From NCBI GenBank assembly GCA_046483315.1, contig JAWODJ010000034.1, positions 54,069 to 118,068 of the forward strand: a stretch of 64,000 nt of DNA, in the 5' to 3' direction. The position numbers were made by a program, and so were the translations under genes. Every line of letters begins with the position of its first letter. The stretch's first letter is position 1. The notes beneath the pieces were generated by a model. That model did not search any database. It was not told the DNA's origin and worked only from the letters and a program-made list of their open reading frames with translations. This document shows positions 9,718 to 18,613 of the stretch, one piece after another. This DNA comes from PXAP01 sp046483315 (GTDB lineage: Bacteria; Bacteroidota; Bacteroidia; Bacteroidales; PUMT01).

Positions 9718-10890
9718 TCACTGGTTAATATAACGTTTTATTTCATCAATCTGGTTTGCAAAGTAACTAAATTTTTCGGGATATTTCAAACTTAATTTTT
9801 CATATGCATAGATAGCTTTCCGGTAATGCTTCTGCTGAACATAAATTTTTGCAAGAGTCTCGGTAAAAAATTCGTCACTTTCGCTTGTACTCTTTTCCGA
9901 CATATCCATAGGGGGTTTGTCATCATCAAGAGGTGAACGGGGTTCAATACGGGGTTTCTCCTTTAAAAACCTATCAATCAGTTCATCCTTGCCGGAAGTG
10001 CCGGCAGGTTCTGTTTCCCTGTCCTCAACTACCGGAGTGCCGGTTTGGAACAAATCAAGCCATTCAGAAAATGAGTGCGCCTCATTTATCAGGTTCTCTC
10101 CTTTTTCCGGATTTTTTTTTTCCGTTTTCTCAGTGGAGGCAGTACCCTGGCCATCCTTCAATTCAACGGACGGCTGCACGGTCTTATCAAGCTCCAGAAG
10201 GTCAGCATCGGAAGTGCGCCGGGATTCATCAGACTTTTCTTCGGGTAACTTTTCCTCATCTGCATCTTTACCGCCAACAATGTCAGCTTTATCGTCTATA
10301 AGCAGAACATCGGTATCATCATTTTTCCCCTCAGGCTTTCTGCCTGTCTGAGCGGGTTTATCCTTTCCTTGCTTTTTTGTATCAGTTTTTTCTGAAACCG
10401 GAATCTCGGTATCTTTATCTGATACATCTTCTGTACCTTTACCATTCTTATTCAGTCCCGATTTTTTAAGATCTTCAATCTCCCTGAGCACCTTGTCTGC
10501 AAGGCTTTCGGAAGACTTATCCTCTGATAAATCCGATGTAGCAGAAACCTGAGGCTCTTTTTCACTCCGGGCAGGTGCAGCTGTGTCTGCTTCCCCGTAA
10601 GGAAAATCAGTTCCGGGCATATCTTCTTCATAAACTTTTTCAGCCTGTATAGAAAACTGATGCTGATTTACAAGGTTAAAAAGAACATGTCTGTTTCCTA
10701 TATGGGCGGCAGAAATTTTTAACTGGTTGCCGAACCTCATATCCTTCGTGTTGCTGAGTGTTTTTACAAGCAGCATGTGGGCTGTCTGAAAGTACGGGTA
10801 TTCCTGTAAAACTCCACGTAACTCCTCAAGATTTTCCAGGTCAAGTGTCTCAGGGCGGTTAAGATACTCTATGAATTTATCCCTGTTCAT
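9718..10890 (-). CDS. Hypothetical protein with charged low-complexity middle and C-terminal TPR-like segment
   Basis: 390 residues. Residues ~1-95 are folded and contain a short tetratricopeptide-like N-terminus (EYPYFQTAHMLLVKTL). Residues ~115-320 are a long Lys/Glu/Asp/Ser-rich, probably disordered linker. The last ~50 residues form one TPR-like helical hairpin (AKIYVQQKHYRKAIYAYEKL). No signal peptide is seen, so it is presumably cytoplasmic. A protein of this design is found between lptE and secG in many Bacteroidota, but I know of no assigned function. Gaps are 35 bp to lptE and 37 bp to secG. Confidence 0.85.
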   Translation of the reverse strand: MNRDKFIEYLNRPETLDLENLEELRGVLQEYPYFQTAHMLLVKTLSNTKDMRFGNQLKISAAHIGNRHVLFNLVNQHQFSIQAEKVYEEDMPGTDFPYGEADTAAPARSEKEPQVSATSDLSEDKSSESLADKVLREIEDLKKSGLNKNGKGTEDVSDKDTEIPVSEKTDTKKQGKDKPAQTGRKPEGKNDDTDVLLIDDKADIVGGKDADEEKLPEEKSDESRRTSDADLLELDKTVQPSVELKDGQGTASTEKTEKKNPEKGENLINEAHSFSEWLDLFQTGTPVVEDRETEPAGTSGKDELIDRFLKEKPRIEPRSPLDDDKPPMDMSEKSTSESDEFFTETLAKIYVQQKHYRKAIYAYEKLSLKYPEKFSYFANQIDEIKRYINQ

Positions 10891-10925
10891 TTTTTCTTCT
10901 GCTTGGTAAAACTAAAGATCACAAA

Positions 10926-11432
10926 CTACCAGTTTACAAATGCACGGTTAAAAATATCTTCTGTCAGCTGATCAATGATCTTTTCCACAAGCTGTGCTTC
11001 AACAGCCTCAAGGCCGGCTCTTGCATCATAATCCTCATGCCTTGAGAAACTTGTTTCAAAATCCTGTTCAGGATCCGCCGTATTGGTATAAGATACCCTC
11101 ACCGATATTGTAAGACGCTCAAGATTGGCCTGTTCATCAGCCTGAACAGATACCGGCTGTGTACGATATTGTTCTATAAATCCCTCAAAATCAGCATCTC
11201 CTATATCATTTACAAGCCGGAGACGGGTGCGGGACTGAAACACATCTTTAAGGTCGTCAGTAAGTTCTTGACTGAGAGACGGATATATAACCGGTGCCCT
11301 GTTATCAAAATATTGCACTGAAACCGTTTCCAGTTGCGGGGGAATTGATGCCCCTGAAAATGAATAATTCATCGTGCATCCGGAAAAAACTGTTGCACCT
11401 GTGAATAACAGATATAAAACGATTCGTCTCAT
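10926..11432 (-). CDS. lptE: LptE-like outer-membrane lipoprotein
   Basis: Probable partner of LptD in delivering LPS to the outer leaflet. 168 residues with a lipoprotein signal: basic start MRR, hydrophobic stretch and lipobox FSGC (Cys19). The mature part has the LptE-family pattern, including an IPPQLETVSVQYFDNRAP segment and a C-terminal EKIIDQLTEDIFNRAF helix. Starts 3 bp after the sigma-54 regulator stop, so the two are translationally close. LptD is not in the window. Assignment rests on pattern and on the conserved neighbourhood with secG. Confidence 0.82.
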   Translation of the reverse strand: MRRIVLYLLFTGATVFSGCTMNYSFSGASIPPQLETVSVQYFDNRAPVIYPSLSQELTDDLKDVFQSRTRLRLVNDIGDADFEGFIEQYRTQPVSVQADEQANLERLTISVRVSYTNTADPEQDFETSFSRHEDYDARAGLEAVEAQLVEKIIDQLTEDIFNRAFVNW

Positions 11433-11435
11433 CTT

Positions 11436-12656
11436 TCAGTCAATATCATATTGCCTGATCTTCCTGTATAGTGTGCGTTCAGAAATACCAAGTTCATTTG
11501 CAGCCATTTTACGCTTCCCTCCGTATTTATCAAGGGCCTTTCTTATTAGCTCAATCTCTTTATCTTGTAACGATAATGACTCTTCAATTATTTCCTCGGT
11601 ATCTTCAATATGAGAATCATCACTCCTTTTCAGACCGGGTAGTTTGGAAATAACTGAATCATATGCGGATCCGGATCCTGTATCCAGCTTTTCCATCAGG
11701 CGGTTATCTTCAATATCAATTTCCTGGGGTCCTTTTTCAATTATTTCGTGAACAAGTTTTTTCAGGTCATTCATATCATTCTTCATGTCAAAGAGTATCT
11801 TGTAAAGGATCTCCCTCTCCGAAGCAAATGATTTGTCGGCTGCCGAACTTATAAGCGCAGGCAATCTGCCCTCCATATAATCGGGAAGGTACTTCCTGAG
11901 TACTTCCCCGTCAATCTCCCTGTTTTTTTCGATTATCGATATCTGTTCAGTAATATTCTTCAGCTGTCTGATATTGCCGGGCCAGTTATACTGTATCAAC
12001 ATCTGCCGGGCCTCTTCATTAAGTATAATCTCAGGCATCCGGTAACGTTCGGCAAAGTCGGTCGAAAACTTTCTGAACAATATAAGAATATCCTCTTTCC
12101 TCTCACGCAGTGGGGGAATATATACCGGCACCGTATTAAGACGGTAATAGAGATCTTCACGAAACTTGCCCTCGGTCAGTAATTTAATTATATCCACATT
12201 GGTTGCAGCAACTATTCTGACGTTGGTCTTTAAAACACGGGAGGATCCCACTTTGATAAATTCACCCGATTCAAGCACTCTCAGAAGCCTTACCTGTGTT
12301 GATAGAGGAAGCTCTGAAACTTCATCAAGAAAAATTGAACCTTTATCGGCAACTTCAAAATAGCCGCTTCGTTTTTCATGTGCTCCGGTAAAAGCACCCT
12401 TCTCATGGCCAAACAGCTCAGAATCAATAGTCCCTTCCGGGATCGCACCACAGTTTACGGCAATATACGGCCCGTGCTTCCTGGAACTGAACTGATGAAT
12501 TATCTGAGGAAACACTTCCTTGCCGGTACCACTTTCGCCAGATATCAAAACCGACAGGTCTGTCGAAGCAACCCTGTATGCCACTTCAATAGCCCTGTTA
12601 AGTACAGGGGCGTTCCCTATAATTCCAAATCTCCTTTTTATTGCCTGAACATCCAT
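11436..12656 (-). CDS. Sigma-54 interaction domain (AAA+) transcriptional regulator
   Basis: 406-residue bacterial enhancer-binding protein that would remodel RpoN-RNA polymerase with ATP. Walker A GESGTGKE (40-47), the sigma-54 contact loop GAFTGA (87-92) and Walker B GSIFLDE (106-112) are intact; an arginine-finger region follows, and a Fis-type HTH closes the protein (last ~45 residues, ELGISERTLYRKI). There is no receiver, GAF or PAS domain at the N-terminus: the AAA+ module begins almost at residue 1. The input signal is therefore unknown. First gene of the operon with lptE, the TPR-like protein and secG, divergent from kdsB. Confidence 0.92.
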   Translation of the reverse strand: MDVQAIKRRFGIIGNAPVLNRAIEVAYRVASTDLSVLISGESGTGKEVFPQIIHQFSSRKHGPYIAVNCGAIPEGTIDSELFGHEKGAFTGAHEKRSGYFEVADKGSIFLDEVSELPLSTQVRLLRVLESGEFIKVGSSRVLKTNVRIVAATNVDIIKLLTEGKFREDLYYRLNTVPVYIPPLRERKEDILILFRKFSTDFAERYRMPEIILNEEARQMLIQYNWPGNIRQLKNITEQISIIEKNREIDGEVLRKYLPDYMEGRLPALISSAADKSFASEREILYKILFDMKNDMNDLKKLVHEIIEKGPQEIDIEDNRLMEKLDTGSGSAYDSVISKLPGLKRSDDSHIEDTEEIIEESLSLQDKEIELIRKALDKYGGKRKMAANELGISERTLYRKIRQYDID

Positions 12657-12738
12657 CAGTTATAACTCCACTATAAGTTTTTATGTCAAAATTGCACTAT
12701 TTTGGAATACCGCCGGGATATTTCCGGTAATAACATGA

Positions 12739-12746
12739 CAAATTTA
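12739..12746 (-). promoter_or_regulatory. Candidate -7 element for the sigma-54 regulator operon
   Basis: TAAATTTG on the minus strand matches the Bacteroidota -7 consensus TAnnTTTG, 83 bp upstream of the start codon. No clear TTTG is seen about 20 bp further upstream, so only the -7 half is supported. Confidence 0.35.
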
Positions 12747-12851
12747 CAACTTTAATAGTTTTTTACTAATTTGCCCTGATAAAAAATATCCGGAATCAGG
12801 CCTGTTGCTTACGGCAAAACCCTGAAAACCTTCAGCCAAAACAAAATTGCT

Positions 12852-13583
12852 ATGAAAATCATCGGAATAATCCCGGCCCGCTACCAGTCCACCCGTTTTC
12901 CAGGCAAACCTCTGGCTGAAATTAAAGGAAAACCCATGATACAAAGAACCTGGGAACAGGCGAAAAAAGCCCTGGATAATGTAGTGGTGGCCACCGATGA
13001 TGAAAGAATCAAAAAAGTTGTTAATGATCTTGGAGGAGAAGCCGTTATGACGTCATCTGATCATCATAGCGGCACTGAACGCTGTGCAGAAGCCGCTGCT
13101 ATCGCAGCAAAAAACGGCAAATATTATGACATCGTAATTAATATCCAGGGTGACGAACCTTTCATTCAGCCTGAACAGATAAAACTGCTGGCCGCCTGTT
13201 TTGATAAAGATGAGGTTGAGATAGCAACCCTGGTAAAAAAAATTGGTTCTACGGAAGAAATTTTCAACCCGGGCCTGCCCAAGGTTGTTTTTAACAGATT
13301 TGGTTATGCCATCTATTTCAGCCGCTCCCCAATACCCTTTATAAGGGGAAAGGAAGAGAGAAACTGGTCTCATTCACACACATTTTTCAGGCATATCGGC
13401 ATGTATGGATACAGGACCGGCACTTTGCATGAGATAACAATGTTAAAGCCCTCATCCCTGGAAGTGGCTGAAGCACTTGAACAAAACCGGTGGATTGAAA
13501 ACGGTTACCTTATCAAGGTAAAAGAAACAACCCTTGAAACCATATCTGTTGATACCCCTGAAGACCTGGGTAGAATAACATGA
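12852..13583 (+). CDS. kdsB: 3-deoxy-manno-octulosonate cytidylyltransferase (CMP-KDO synthetase)
   Basis: Activates KDO with CTP to CMP-KDO for the inner core of LPS; cytoplasmic. 243 residues, normal length. The N-terminal nucleotide-binding motif IIPARYQSTRFPGKPL is exact for the family; NIQGDEPFI and the C-terminal VDTPEDL also fit. ATG start. Divergent from the sigma-54 regulator (195-bp intergenic region) and convergent with the downstream lipoprotein gene. Functionally linked to the lipid A genes at 42-46 kb. Confidence 0.97.
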   Translation: MKIIGIIPARYQSTRFPGKPLAEIKGKPMIQRTWEQAKKALDNVVVATDDERIKKVVNDLGGEAVMTSSDHHSGTERCAEAAAIAAKNGKYYDIVINIQGDEPFIQPEQIKLLAACFDKDEVEIATLVKKIGSTEEIFNPGLPKVVFNRFGYAIYFSRSPIPFIRGKEERNWSHSHTFFRHIGMYGYRTGTLHEITMLKPSSLEVAEALEQNRWIENGYLIKVKETTLETISVDTPEDLGRIT

Positions 13584-13617
13584 CAGCAGGGATGCATCCG
13601 CTCTTTTGACCGGAAAT

Positions 13618-14400
13618 TTACTGCTTTACCCGAACAATTATATATTCGGCTATATTGAGAGCTGTGGTAAGGGTATGCAGATCATCAAAAAGTTCGCCTG
13701 TTGCACCGGTATGGTGACCCCGGCCTGCAGGCTCCATAAAGTATTCGTCTTTCACATCAGACATATTGATCAATGTATTGTATACCAGTGCAGGCTGTGC
13801 CGAGCTATGGTAATCCATATCCCCGGGAAACCTGTTATTTGTCCAGTACCTGTTCCAGTCCCATGACTGGTTAATCTCAAAGAAAACATAAAAAGATTCA
13901 GGTGGAATACTGTCCGTTTTTGTATTCAGTATAAAACTTCCTGTCGGTGTGGCCCCTGTATATGCGTCAGGAACAGGGTTTTCAGGATCAGGCAGGTACA
14001 AACCGTCTTCGGACTGCTCACCTCTCTGATGCCCCCAGTAAGGTAATGCTGCAGGCCTCCTGATCTCACCGGGCATCCATTTGCCGGTGGAGGCATCACC
14101 ATGGCCGAATATTCCGGTAGCTATAGATTCGGCTACATAGAGGGTTTGAATATAGTTGCCAAGTGTATCCTCTATCCATAAAGCCATCAAAGGAAAATAA
14201 TGGGATTTGCCTTTGCTGAATTCTATTTCCAGGGAAAGACCACTGCCATCATTATTTGTTTCAAAAATCAACGGGGGTTCTTCTTCCACATAACCGGACG
14301 GAAACATAAAGCAGGAGGGTAGTACCAGGGTAAAAACCAGAACCATAAACGGACCGGTTCTTCTGAATGCATAACGTAATATCTTTTTAGCCTTAATCAT
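13618..14400 (-). CDS. Lipoprotein of unknown function, DUF2271-like
   Basis: 260 residues with a long basic N-terminus, hydrophobic stretch and lipobox LPSC (Cys30), so it is anchored in the envelope. The mature part includes ALWIEDTLGNYIQTLYV and PDAYTGATPTGSF, which resemble the DUF2271 family of periplasmic proteins; this similarity is judged by eye and is uncertain. It is Trp/Tyr-rich (around SWDWNRYWTNN). It follows the TonB-dependent receptor by 48 bp on the same strand, so the two probably form an operon and this may be the surface or periplasmic partner of the receptor. Confidence 0.72.
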   Translation of the reverse strand: MIKAKKILRYAFRRTGPFMVLVFTLVLPSCFMFPSGYVEEEPPLIFETNNDGSGLSLEIEFSKGKSHYFPLMALWIEDTLGNYIQTLYVAESIATGIFGHGDASTGKWMPGEIRRPAALPYWGHQRGEQSEDGLYLPDPENPVPDAYTGATPTGSFILNTKTDSIPPESFYVFFEINQSWDWNRYWTNNRFPGDMDYHSSAQPALVYNTLINMSDVKDEYFMEPAGRGHHTGATGELFDDLHTLTTALNIAEYIIVRVKQ

Positions 14401-14448
14401 AATCAGTAATATTAATATTGCATCAAACCGGAAATCACCGGTTAAGCT

Positions 14449-16848
14449 TTAAAACTCAACAATTATACCCACCGTAGGTAATACCGTTCCCTGACCGTCA
14501 CTCTTTATTACTTGCATAAGATACCTGCTGTTATCGTCGGGATCAATAAGCGGATTACCGTTGTCATCTCTTACAAGACTCAGTCTGTCAGGCTCATCGG
14601 ACTGAAAATCGTAAACGTTCTGAACATCAAGGTAGAGTAGCAGTGACCATCTGTTAAGAAAATATTGTTTGTCTATCCTGATATCCAGTTGGTGAAATGA
14701 CCCGAGCCGGTTTGCATTGAAACGGTTAAAATCAGGATATGCCATATTCTGGGCATCCCAGGCTGCCCGAAGACCGGACTTCTGCAAATCAAACGGGGTA
14801 TAGGGAGCGCCCCCTACAAACCTCCATTTGAAACCTGCATCCCAGTTACGGGGAAAACTCTTCTGCGCGGTAATATTGAATATATGCCTGTTATCCCATG
14901 CCGTGGGTGTATAGGCTCCTTCCATATTATCAAATTCACTTCTTACCAGGGTATAAGACAACACAACATTAAAATCAAAGAAATTACGGCTGCGGGCCAG
15001 GAATTCCAACCCGTAGGATCTCCCTTCTGAAGTTGAAGTGACCTCTTCATCGCCGAAAACACCAAAATCACTCCCCTTGCTTGCAAGCGGAATTGAATCA
15101 ACTATACTGAAAGGGTAATTACGGTAATTTTTAAAAAACCCTTCGACCGATATACTTGCCTGATCATCCGGCCTGAGTTCAAACCCTGAAACAATATGGT
15201 CGACAGAAATATATGTAAGCCGGTTCACCCTGTTTACAAGTACACCATCGTTATTCCTGAACCCCAGTGTTGTATATGGTGGAAGCTGGAAAAACCTTCC
15301 GGTATTGAAATTCCACGATAACTCAGGTACAATATTGTATGAGGCTGAAAATCGTGGCGAGATCTGTTCCAGCAGGTTTGACATGTCTGAGGAATAGCTG
15401 TTTGCATCTGCCCTGAAGCCCAGGGAGAGCACCAGCCTGTCGTTAAACATATCCCTGCTTACCTGTGCAAACAGGTTCCATTTAAAAAGATCCAGAAATG
15501 ATTCATAGTCCAGCAAAACCGGTTGCCCGCCGATAAACAATGTATTTAAAGTTGAATTATCGTATTTTGCATATTCCAGTCCGATACCGCTAATGATCTT
15601 GGTATTGCTGATACGCCTGCTGGTGTTTTCATACCGGAATTTGTTTTCTATTTCGGCCGATTCATAATCAATAGTCCGGATATCGTCAGTATCATTGTTC
15701 CTGTACTTGTAAGCACTGTTATTTAGATAATTACGACTTAAAACCCATGTGTCATAACTATTATCCCTGAAGTATTTATACACTGCCCCTACAGCATAGT
15801 TCCACTGCTCATTTACAGGAAGATAATCAAGTATATACTGTTGTTCCTCTGTTTCGTTGGCATTGAGATTAAGACTGAACTGATCGATCGCACCCAGTCC
15901 GACTATCGAAAACTCACTCTTTTCATTTATGCGGGTCCGGCTTTTAAACTGAAAATCATTGTATGTGGGCAAAAAAGGAAGCCCGATCAGATCAAACAGT
16001 AACTGAAGATAAGAACGGCGGGCAGAAAAAATAAAAGTGGTATTGGGAGTCAACGGACCATCAAGAGTAAGCGCAATATCGGAAGCCCCAAATGAACCTC
16101 TGAACTGAAGCTGTTCAGGATTTCCGCTAATCTGCCGCATATCAAGCACTGAACTGAGTGCATTACCCCTGTTGGCAGGGAACGCCCCTGAATAGAATTC
16201 AACCTCACTTAAAAAATCAACATTTATTATGCCCACGGGTCCTCCGCTGGCTCCCTGTGTGGCAAAATGATTAAGGTTAGGGATCTCAATATCATCAAGG
16301 TAAAAACGGTTCTCGCTGGGCCCGCCTCCCCTTACTATAAGATCGTTCCTGAAAGCAGGAGTTGAAGCCACACCGGGAAATGATTGTAAAACACGGGATA
16401 TATCGCGGTTGCCACCGGGACTTTTTTCGATTTCTGCTGCACCTATACGTCTCATTGAGACCGGACTTTCTTCGCGCATCCTGAAGGGGGATGCCCGTAC
16501 AACAACCTCATCAATATCCACAGTGGTCTCTTCCATAGGTACTTCAAGGTATAAAGTTCTGGCATTTGTAACCATCAGTTCTCCAGACACATATGTCCTG
16601 AACCCTACGGCAGAAACCCTTATTTCTACCATGCCAGGCTTAATTCCCGTGAAAAGAAAATTCCCGTCAAAATCGCTGCTGGCTCCCGTTGTGGTATTCC
16701 ATATTACCACATTGGCAAAAGGAATGGGTTCATTGCTTGTCGCGTTAAATACCCTACCCCTTATAACCCCGTTATCTTCGGTCTGTGCCAGGGAAAATGA
16801 AAATATTGAAAAAGCTGAGATTAACAGTATGATAATTCTCTTAATCAT
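14449..16848 (-). CDS. TonB-dependent receptor with CarboxypepD-like N-terminal domain
   Basis: Outer-membrane gated transporter. I prefer the ATG at 16848 (799 aa) because it puts a basic residue right before the hydrophobic signal peptide; the frame also extends to a GTG at 16869. After the signal, residues ~25-110 form a CarboxypepD regulatory-like domain (GVIRGRVFNATSNEPIPFANV), then a plug (ISRVLQSFPGVAS, LIVRGGGPSENRFYLDDIEI) and a 22-strand barrel-like C-terminal region. No SusD partner is adjacent, so this is not a classical Sus pair. Substrate unknown; the DUF2271-like lipoprotein is 48 bp downstream. Confidence 0.93.
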   Translation of the reverse strand: MIKRIIILLISAFSIFSFSLAQTEDNGVIRGRVFNATSNEPIPFANVVIWNTTTGASSDFDGNFLFTGIKPGMVEIRVSAVGFRTYVSGELMVTNARTLYLEVPMEETTVDIDEVVVRASPFRMREESPVSMRRIGAAEIEKSPGGNRDISRVLQSFPGVASTPAFRNDLIVRGGGPSENRFYLDDIEIPNLNHFATQGASGGPVGIINVDFLSEVEFYSGAFPANRGNALSSVLDMRQISGNPEQLQFRGSFGASDIALTLDGPLTPNTTFIFSARRSYLQLLFDLIGLPFLPTYNDFQFKSRTRINEKSEFSIVGLGAIDQFSLNLNANETEEQQYILDYLPVNEQWNYAVGAVYKYFRDNSYDTWVLSRNYLNNSAYKYRNNDTDDIRTIDYESAEIENKFRYENTSRRISNTKIISGIGLEYAKYDNSTLNTLFIGGQPVLLDYESFLDLFKWNLFAQVSRDMFNDRLVLSLGFRADANSYSSDMSNLLEQISPRFSASYNIVPELSWNFNTGRFFQLPPYTTLGFRNNDGVLVNRVNRLTYISVDHIVSGFELRPDDQASISVEGFFKNYRNYPFSIVDSIPLASKGSDFGVFGDEEVTSTSEGRSYGLEFLARSRNFFDFNVVLSYTLVRSEFDNMEGAYTPTAWDNRHIFNITAQKSFPRNWDAGFKWRFVGGAPYTPFDLQKSGLRAAWDAQNMAYPDFNRFNANRLGSFHQLDIRIDKQYFLNRWSLLLYLDVQNVYDFQSDEPDRLSLVRDDNGNPLIDPDDNSRYLMQVIKSDGQGTVLPTVGIIVEF

Positions 16849-16954
16849 TTGTCTAATATTTTTATACACTCACTAAACAATGCCGCCAGGTTTTTGTTCA
16901 GACCACTGCAACCCCTGTAATTACTGACTTATAAGAACCCTAAAAACTATCTTC

Positions 16955-17950
16955 TCATTTAAAGTTTTCAAGTCGGTCCAGTATCTCCCTCTTTTCAGAA
17001 GAAAAATCTGTATGCAAAGCGGAATTCTCAACGGCGGCAATCCTGTCGAGCAGGCCCAGGAGAAAAAGCCTGTGTTTCCCGGTGGCAGGATGGAAGGGGC
17101 GATGACGTATTCCCTGTATTATACCCGTTATCTCCTTTACAAGGGGTAAGGCAGAGGGTTCAATACAGGCATCAACAAATCTGTTCCATATATAATCAGT
17201 CCCCTGGCTGTTAATATGCAGCATATCCTCACCATAAAACCTGTAATCTCTTAACTCATCCATAACAATCTCGTATGCAGGGAAATAAAAAACGTTCTCA
17301 AAGGTTCCGGTAAGTTTTGCAATGGCCAGCATCAGTGAGGACTTGCTAACCTGGTTGCCTGTTGCGCCGTCTTTCCAGTGCCTTACCGGACTCAGTGTAA
17401 AAACCAGTTTAAGCCTGTTATTAAACTCCCGCAGTTTAACAATAAGGTCAATATACGATTCAACAATCTCATCAACCTCAAGCAGATCATGGCTGAACAA
17501 TTTATGCGGCAGCTTGTGGCAGTTGGATACAATTTCACCATTTTCCTTCAGCCTGTAAACCCTTGCCGTGCCAAATGTTATAAAAAGAAAGCCGGCTTCC
17601 TCAAGAAGACCGGAGGCAAGGCTGATCCTGTCATTAATTTTTCTGAGGCAGACATCACGTTCAGGATGAGAGAAACTTGAGTGGTGATAATAACTGTACC
17701 ACATCTCGTTCCCGTAAAGGAGATCACTTTCTTTGAAAAAACGTTTTTCTGCCAGTATGTCAAGAGATTTTCGAATGGATTCAGGATTATAAAGAACCCC
17801 GAAAGGATTTACCCCGGCAGGAAATTTTAACTGTTGCAGGCGGGAACCTATATTTTCGGTAAAACAGGATCCCAGCCACAAGGAGGGAGTATCATAATCA
17901 AGCTTATATTTGATTTCGGGAATATCAACAACAAGACGGAACAGATCCAT
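16955..17950 (-). CDS. GSCFA-domain protein
   Basis: 331 residues. The N-terminus contains the name-giving motif (LGSCFTENI) and FPAGVNPFGVLYNP; later FTLSPVRHWKDG and DMLHINSQGTDYIW fit an SGNH-hydrolase-like fold with a Ser/Gly motif early and Asp-x-x-His late. No signal peptide. GSCFA proteins are widespread in Bacteroidota and uncharacterised; esterase or acyl-transfer activity is only an inference from the fold. It is upstream of the TonB receptor on the same strand (about 106 bp). Confidence 0.88.
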   Translation of the reverse strand: MDLFRLVVDIPEIKYKLDYDTPSLWLGSCFTENIGSRLQQLKFPAGVNPFGVLYNPESIRKSLDILAEKRFFKESDLLYGNEMWYSYYHHSSFSHPERDVCLRKINDRISLASGLLEEAGFLFITFGTARVYRLKENGEIVSNCHKLPHKLFSHDLLEVDEIVESYIDLIVKLREFNNRLKLVFTLSPVRHWKDGATGNQVSKSSLMLAIAKLTGTFENVFYFPAYEIVMDELRDYRFYGEDMLHINSQGTDYIWNRFVDACIEPSALPLVKEITGIIQGIRHRPFHPATGKHRLFLLGLLDRIAAVENSALHTDFSSEKREILDRLENFK

Positions 17951-17970
17951 ATTATACTCTGGTTTTTGAT

Positions 17971-18069
17971 TTATCCGGCTTTTTCTTTAAGCCATTCCAT
18001 TATCAGATTAAAAACCTCATCCATATCCAATTCATTGCTTAATTCATGGAGAACCCATTTTAGTGCCAT
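17971..18069 (-). CDS. Possible 32-residue small protein
   Basis: An ATG-initiated frame that begins MALKWVLHELSNELDMDEVF and ends in a Lys/Glu-rich amphipathic helix, ending 20 bp upstream of the GSCFA gene on the same strand. Helix-like composition and the close spacing make it plausible, but it is too short to be sure and the region could be a plain leader. Not recognised. Confidence 0.3.
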   Translation of the reverse strand: MALKWVLHELSNELDMDEVFNLIMEWLKEKAG

Positions 18070-18091
18070 CACGGGTAATAAAACTGTCAGG

Positions 18092-18123
18092 CTTGTTCTC
18101 CATCTGATTTATCTATATTTTTG
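18092..18123 (+). promoter_or_regulatory. Candidate Bacteroidota promoter for yjbQ
   Basis: CTTG (18092-18095), a 20-bp spacer and TATTTTTG (18116-18123) match the -33/-7 pattern (TTG, TAnnTTTG). The predicted start gives a ~53-nt leader to the yjbQ ATG. Confidence 0.5.
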
Positions 18124-18182
18124 CATATGAGTGATAAAGGTAAAATTAAGGATTTATATACTAATTTCTACTTTTTTAAAAT

Positions 18183-18587
18183 ATGCAGGAAATAATTGAA
18201 ACAGCCACCAACAGTCATAACGGTTTGTATGATATTACGGAAAAGGTGAAGGAAGTGCTCAAAAGGAATCCCGTAAAATCGGGTATTGCAAGCCTGTATG
18301 TTCAGGGTGCCACTGCAGGTATTATGATACAGGAGAACTGGGACGACTCTGTTCAGAATGATGTCATAAGCCTTCTCAATAAGCTCATTCCACCCGGAGT
18401 ATGGGAGCATGACTCGCAGGACAGTAACGGCGACTCACACTTAAAGGCCGGAATAGTCGGTCCTTCTGAAACAATTCCCATAATTAACGGTAAACTTGGT
18501 TTATCTACCTGGCAAAATATTTTTCTTTGCGAATTTGACGGCCCCCGGTCAAGCCGCAAAATCGCCGTAACGATAATTGGTGATTAA
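18183..18587 (+). CDS. yjbQ: YjbQ/UPF0047 family protein (secondary thiamine-phosphate synthase type)
   Basis: 134 residues, the size of the single-domain UPF0047 family. The signature block around GVWEHDSQDSNGDSHLKAG contains the conserved His/Asp residues (HxxxxxNGxxHL), followed by GPSETIPIINGKL and the C-terminal FCEFDGPR-type strand (CEFDGPRSSRK). E. coli YjbQ has a weak thiamin phosphate synthase activity; the biological role is unsettled. It stands alone, convergent with queG (27-bp gap). Confidence 0.92.
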   Translation: MQEIIETATNSHNGLYDITEKVKEVLKRNPVKSGIASLYVQGATAGIMIQENWDDSVQNDVISLLNKLIPPGVWEHDSQDSNGDSHLKAGIVGPSETIPIINGKLGLSTWQNIFLCEFDGPRSSRKIAVTIIGD

Positions 18588-18613
18588 TGATGTCCGTTTA
18601 CCCGAAAGGAAAG

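Noticed and set aside
9917..10351. 144-residue Ser-rich plus-strand ORF
   Set aside because: Antisense to the acidic low-complexity middle of the TPR-like protein, the same artefact as above.
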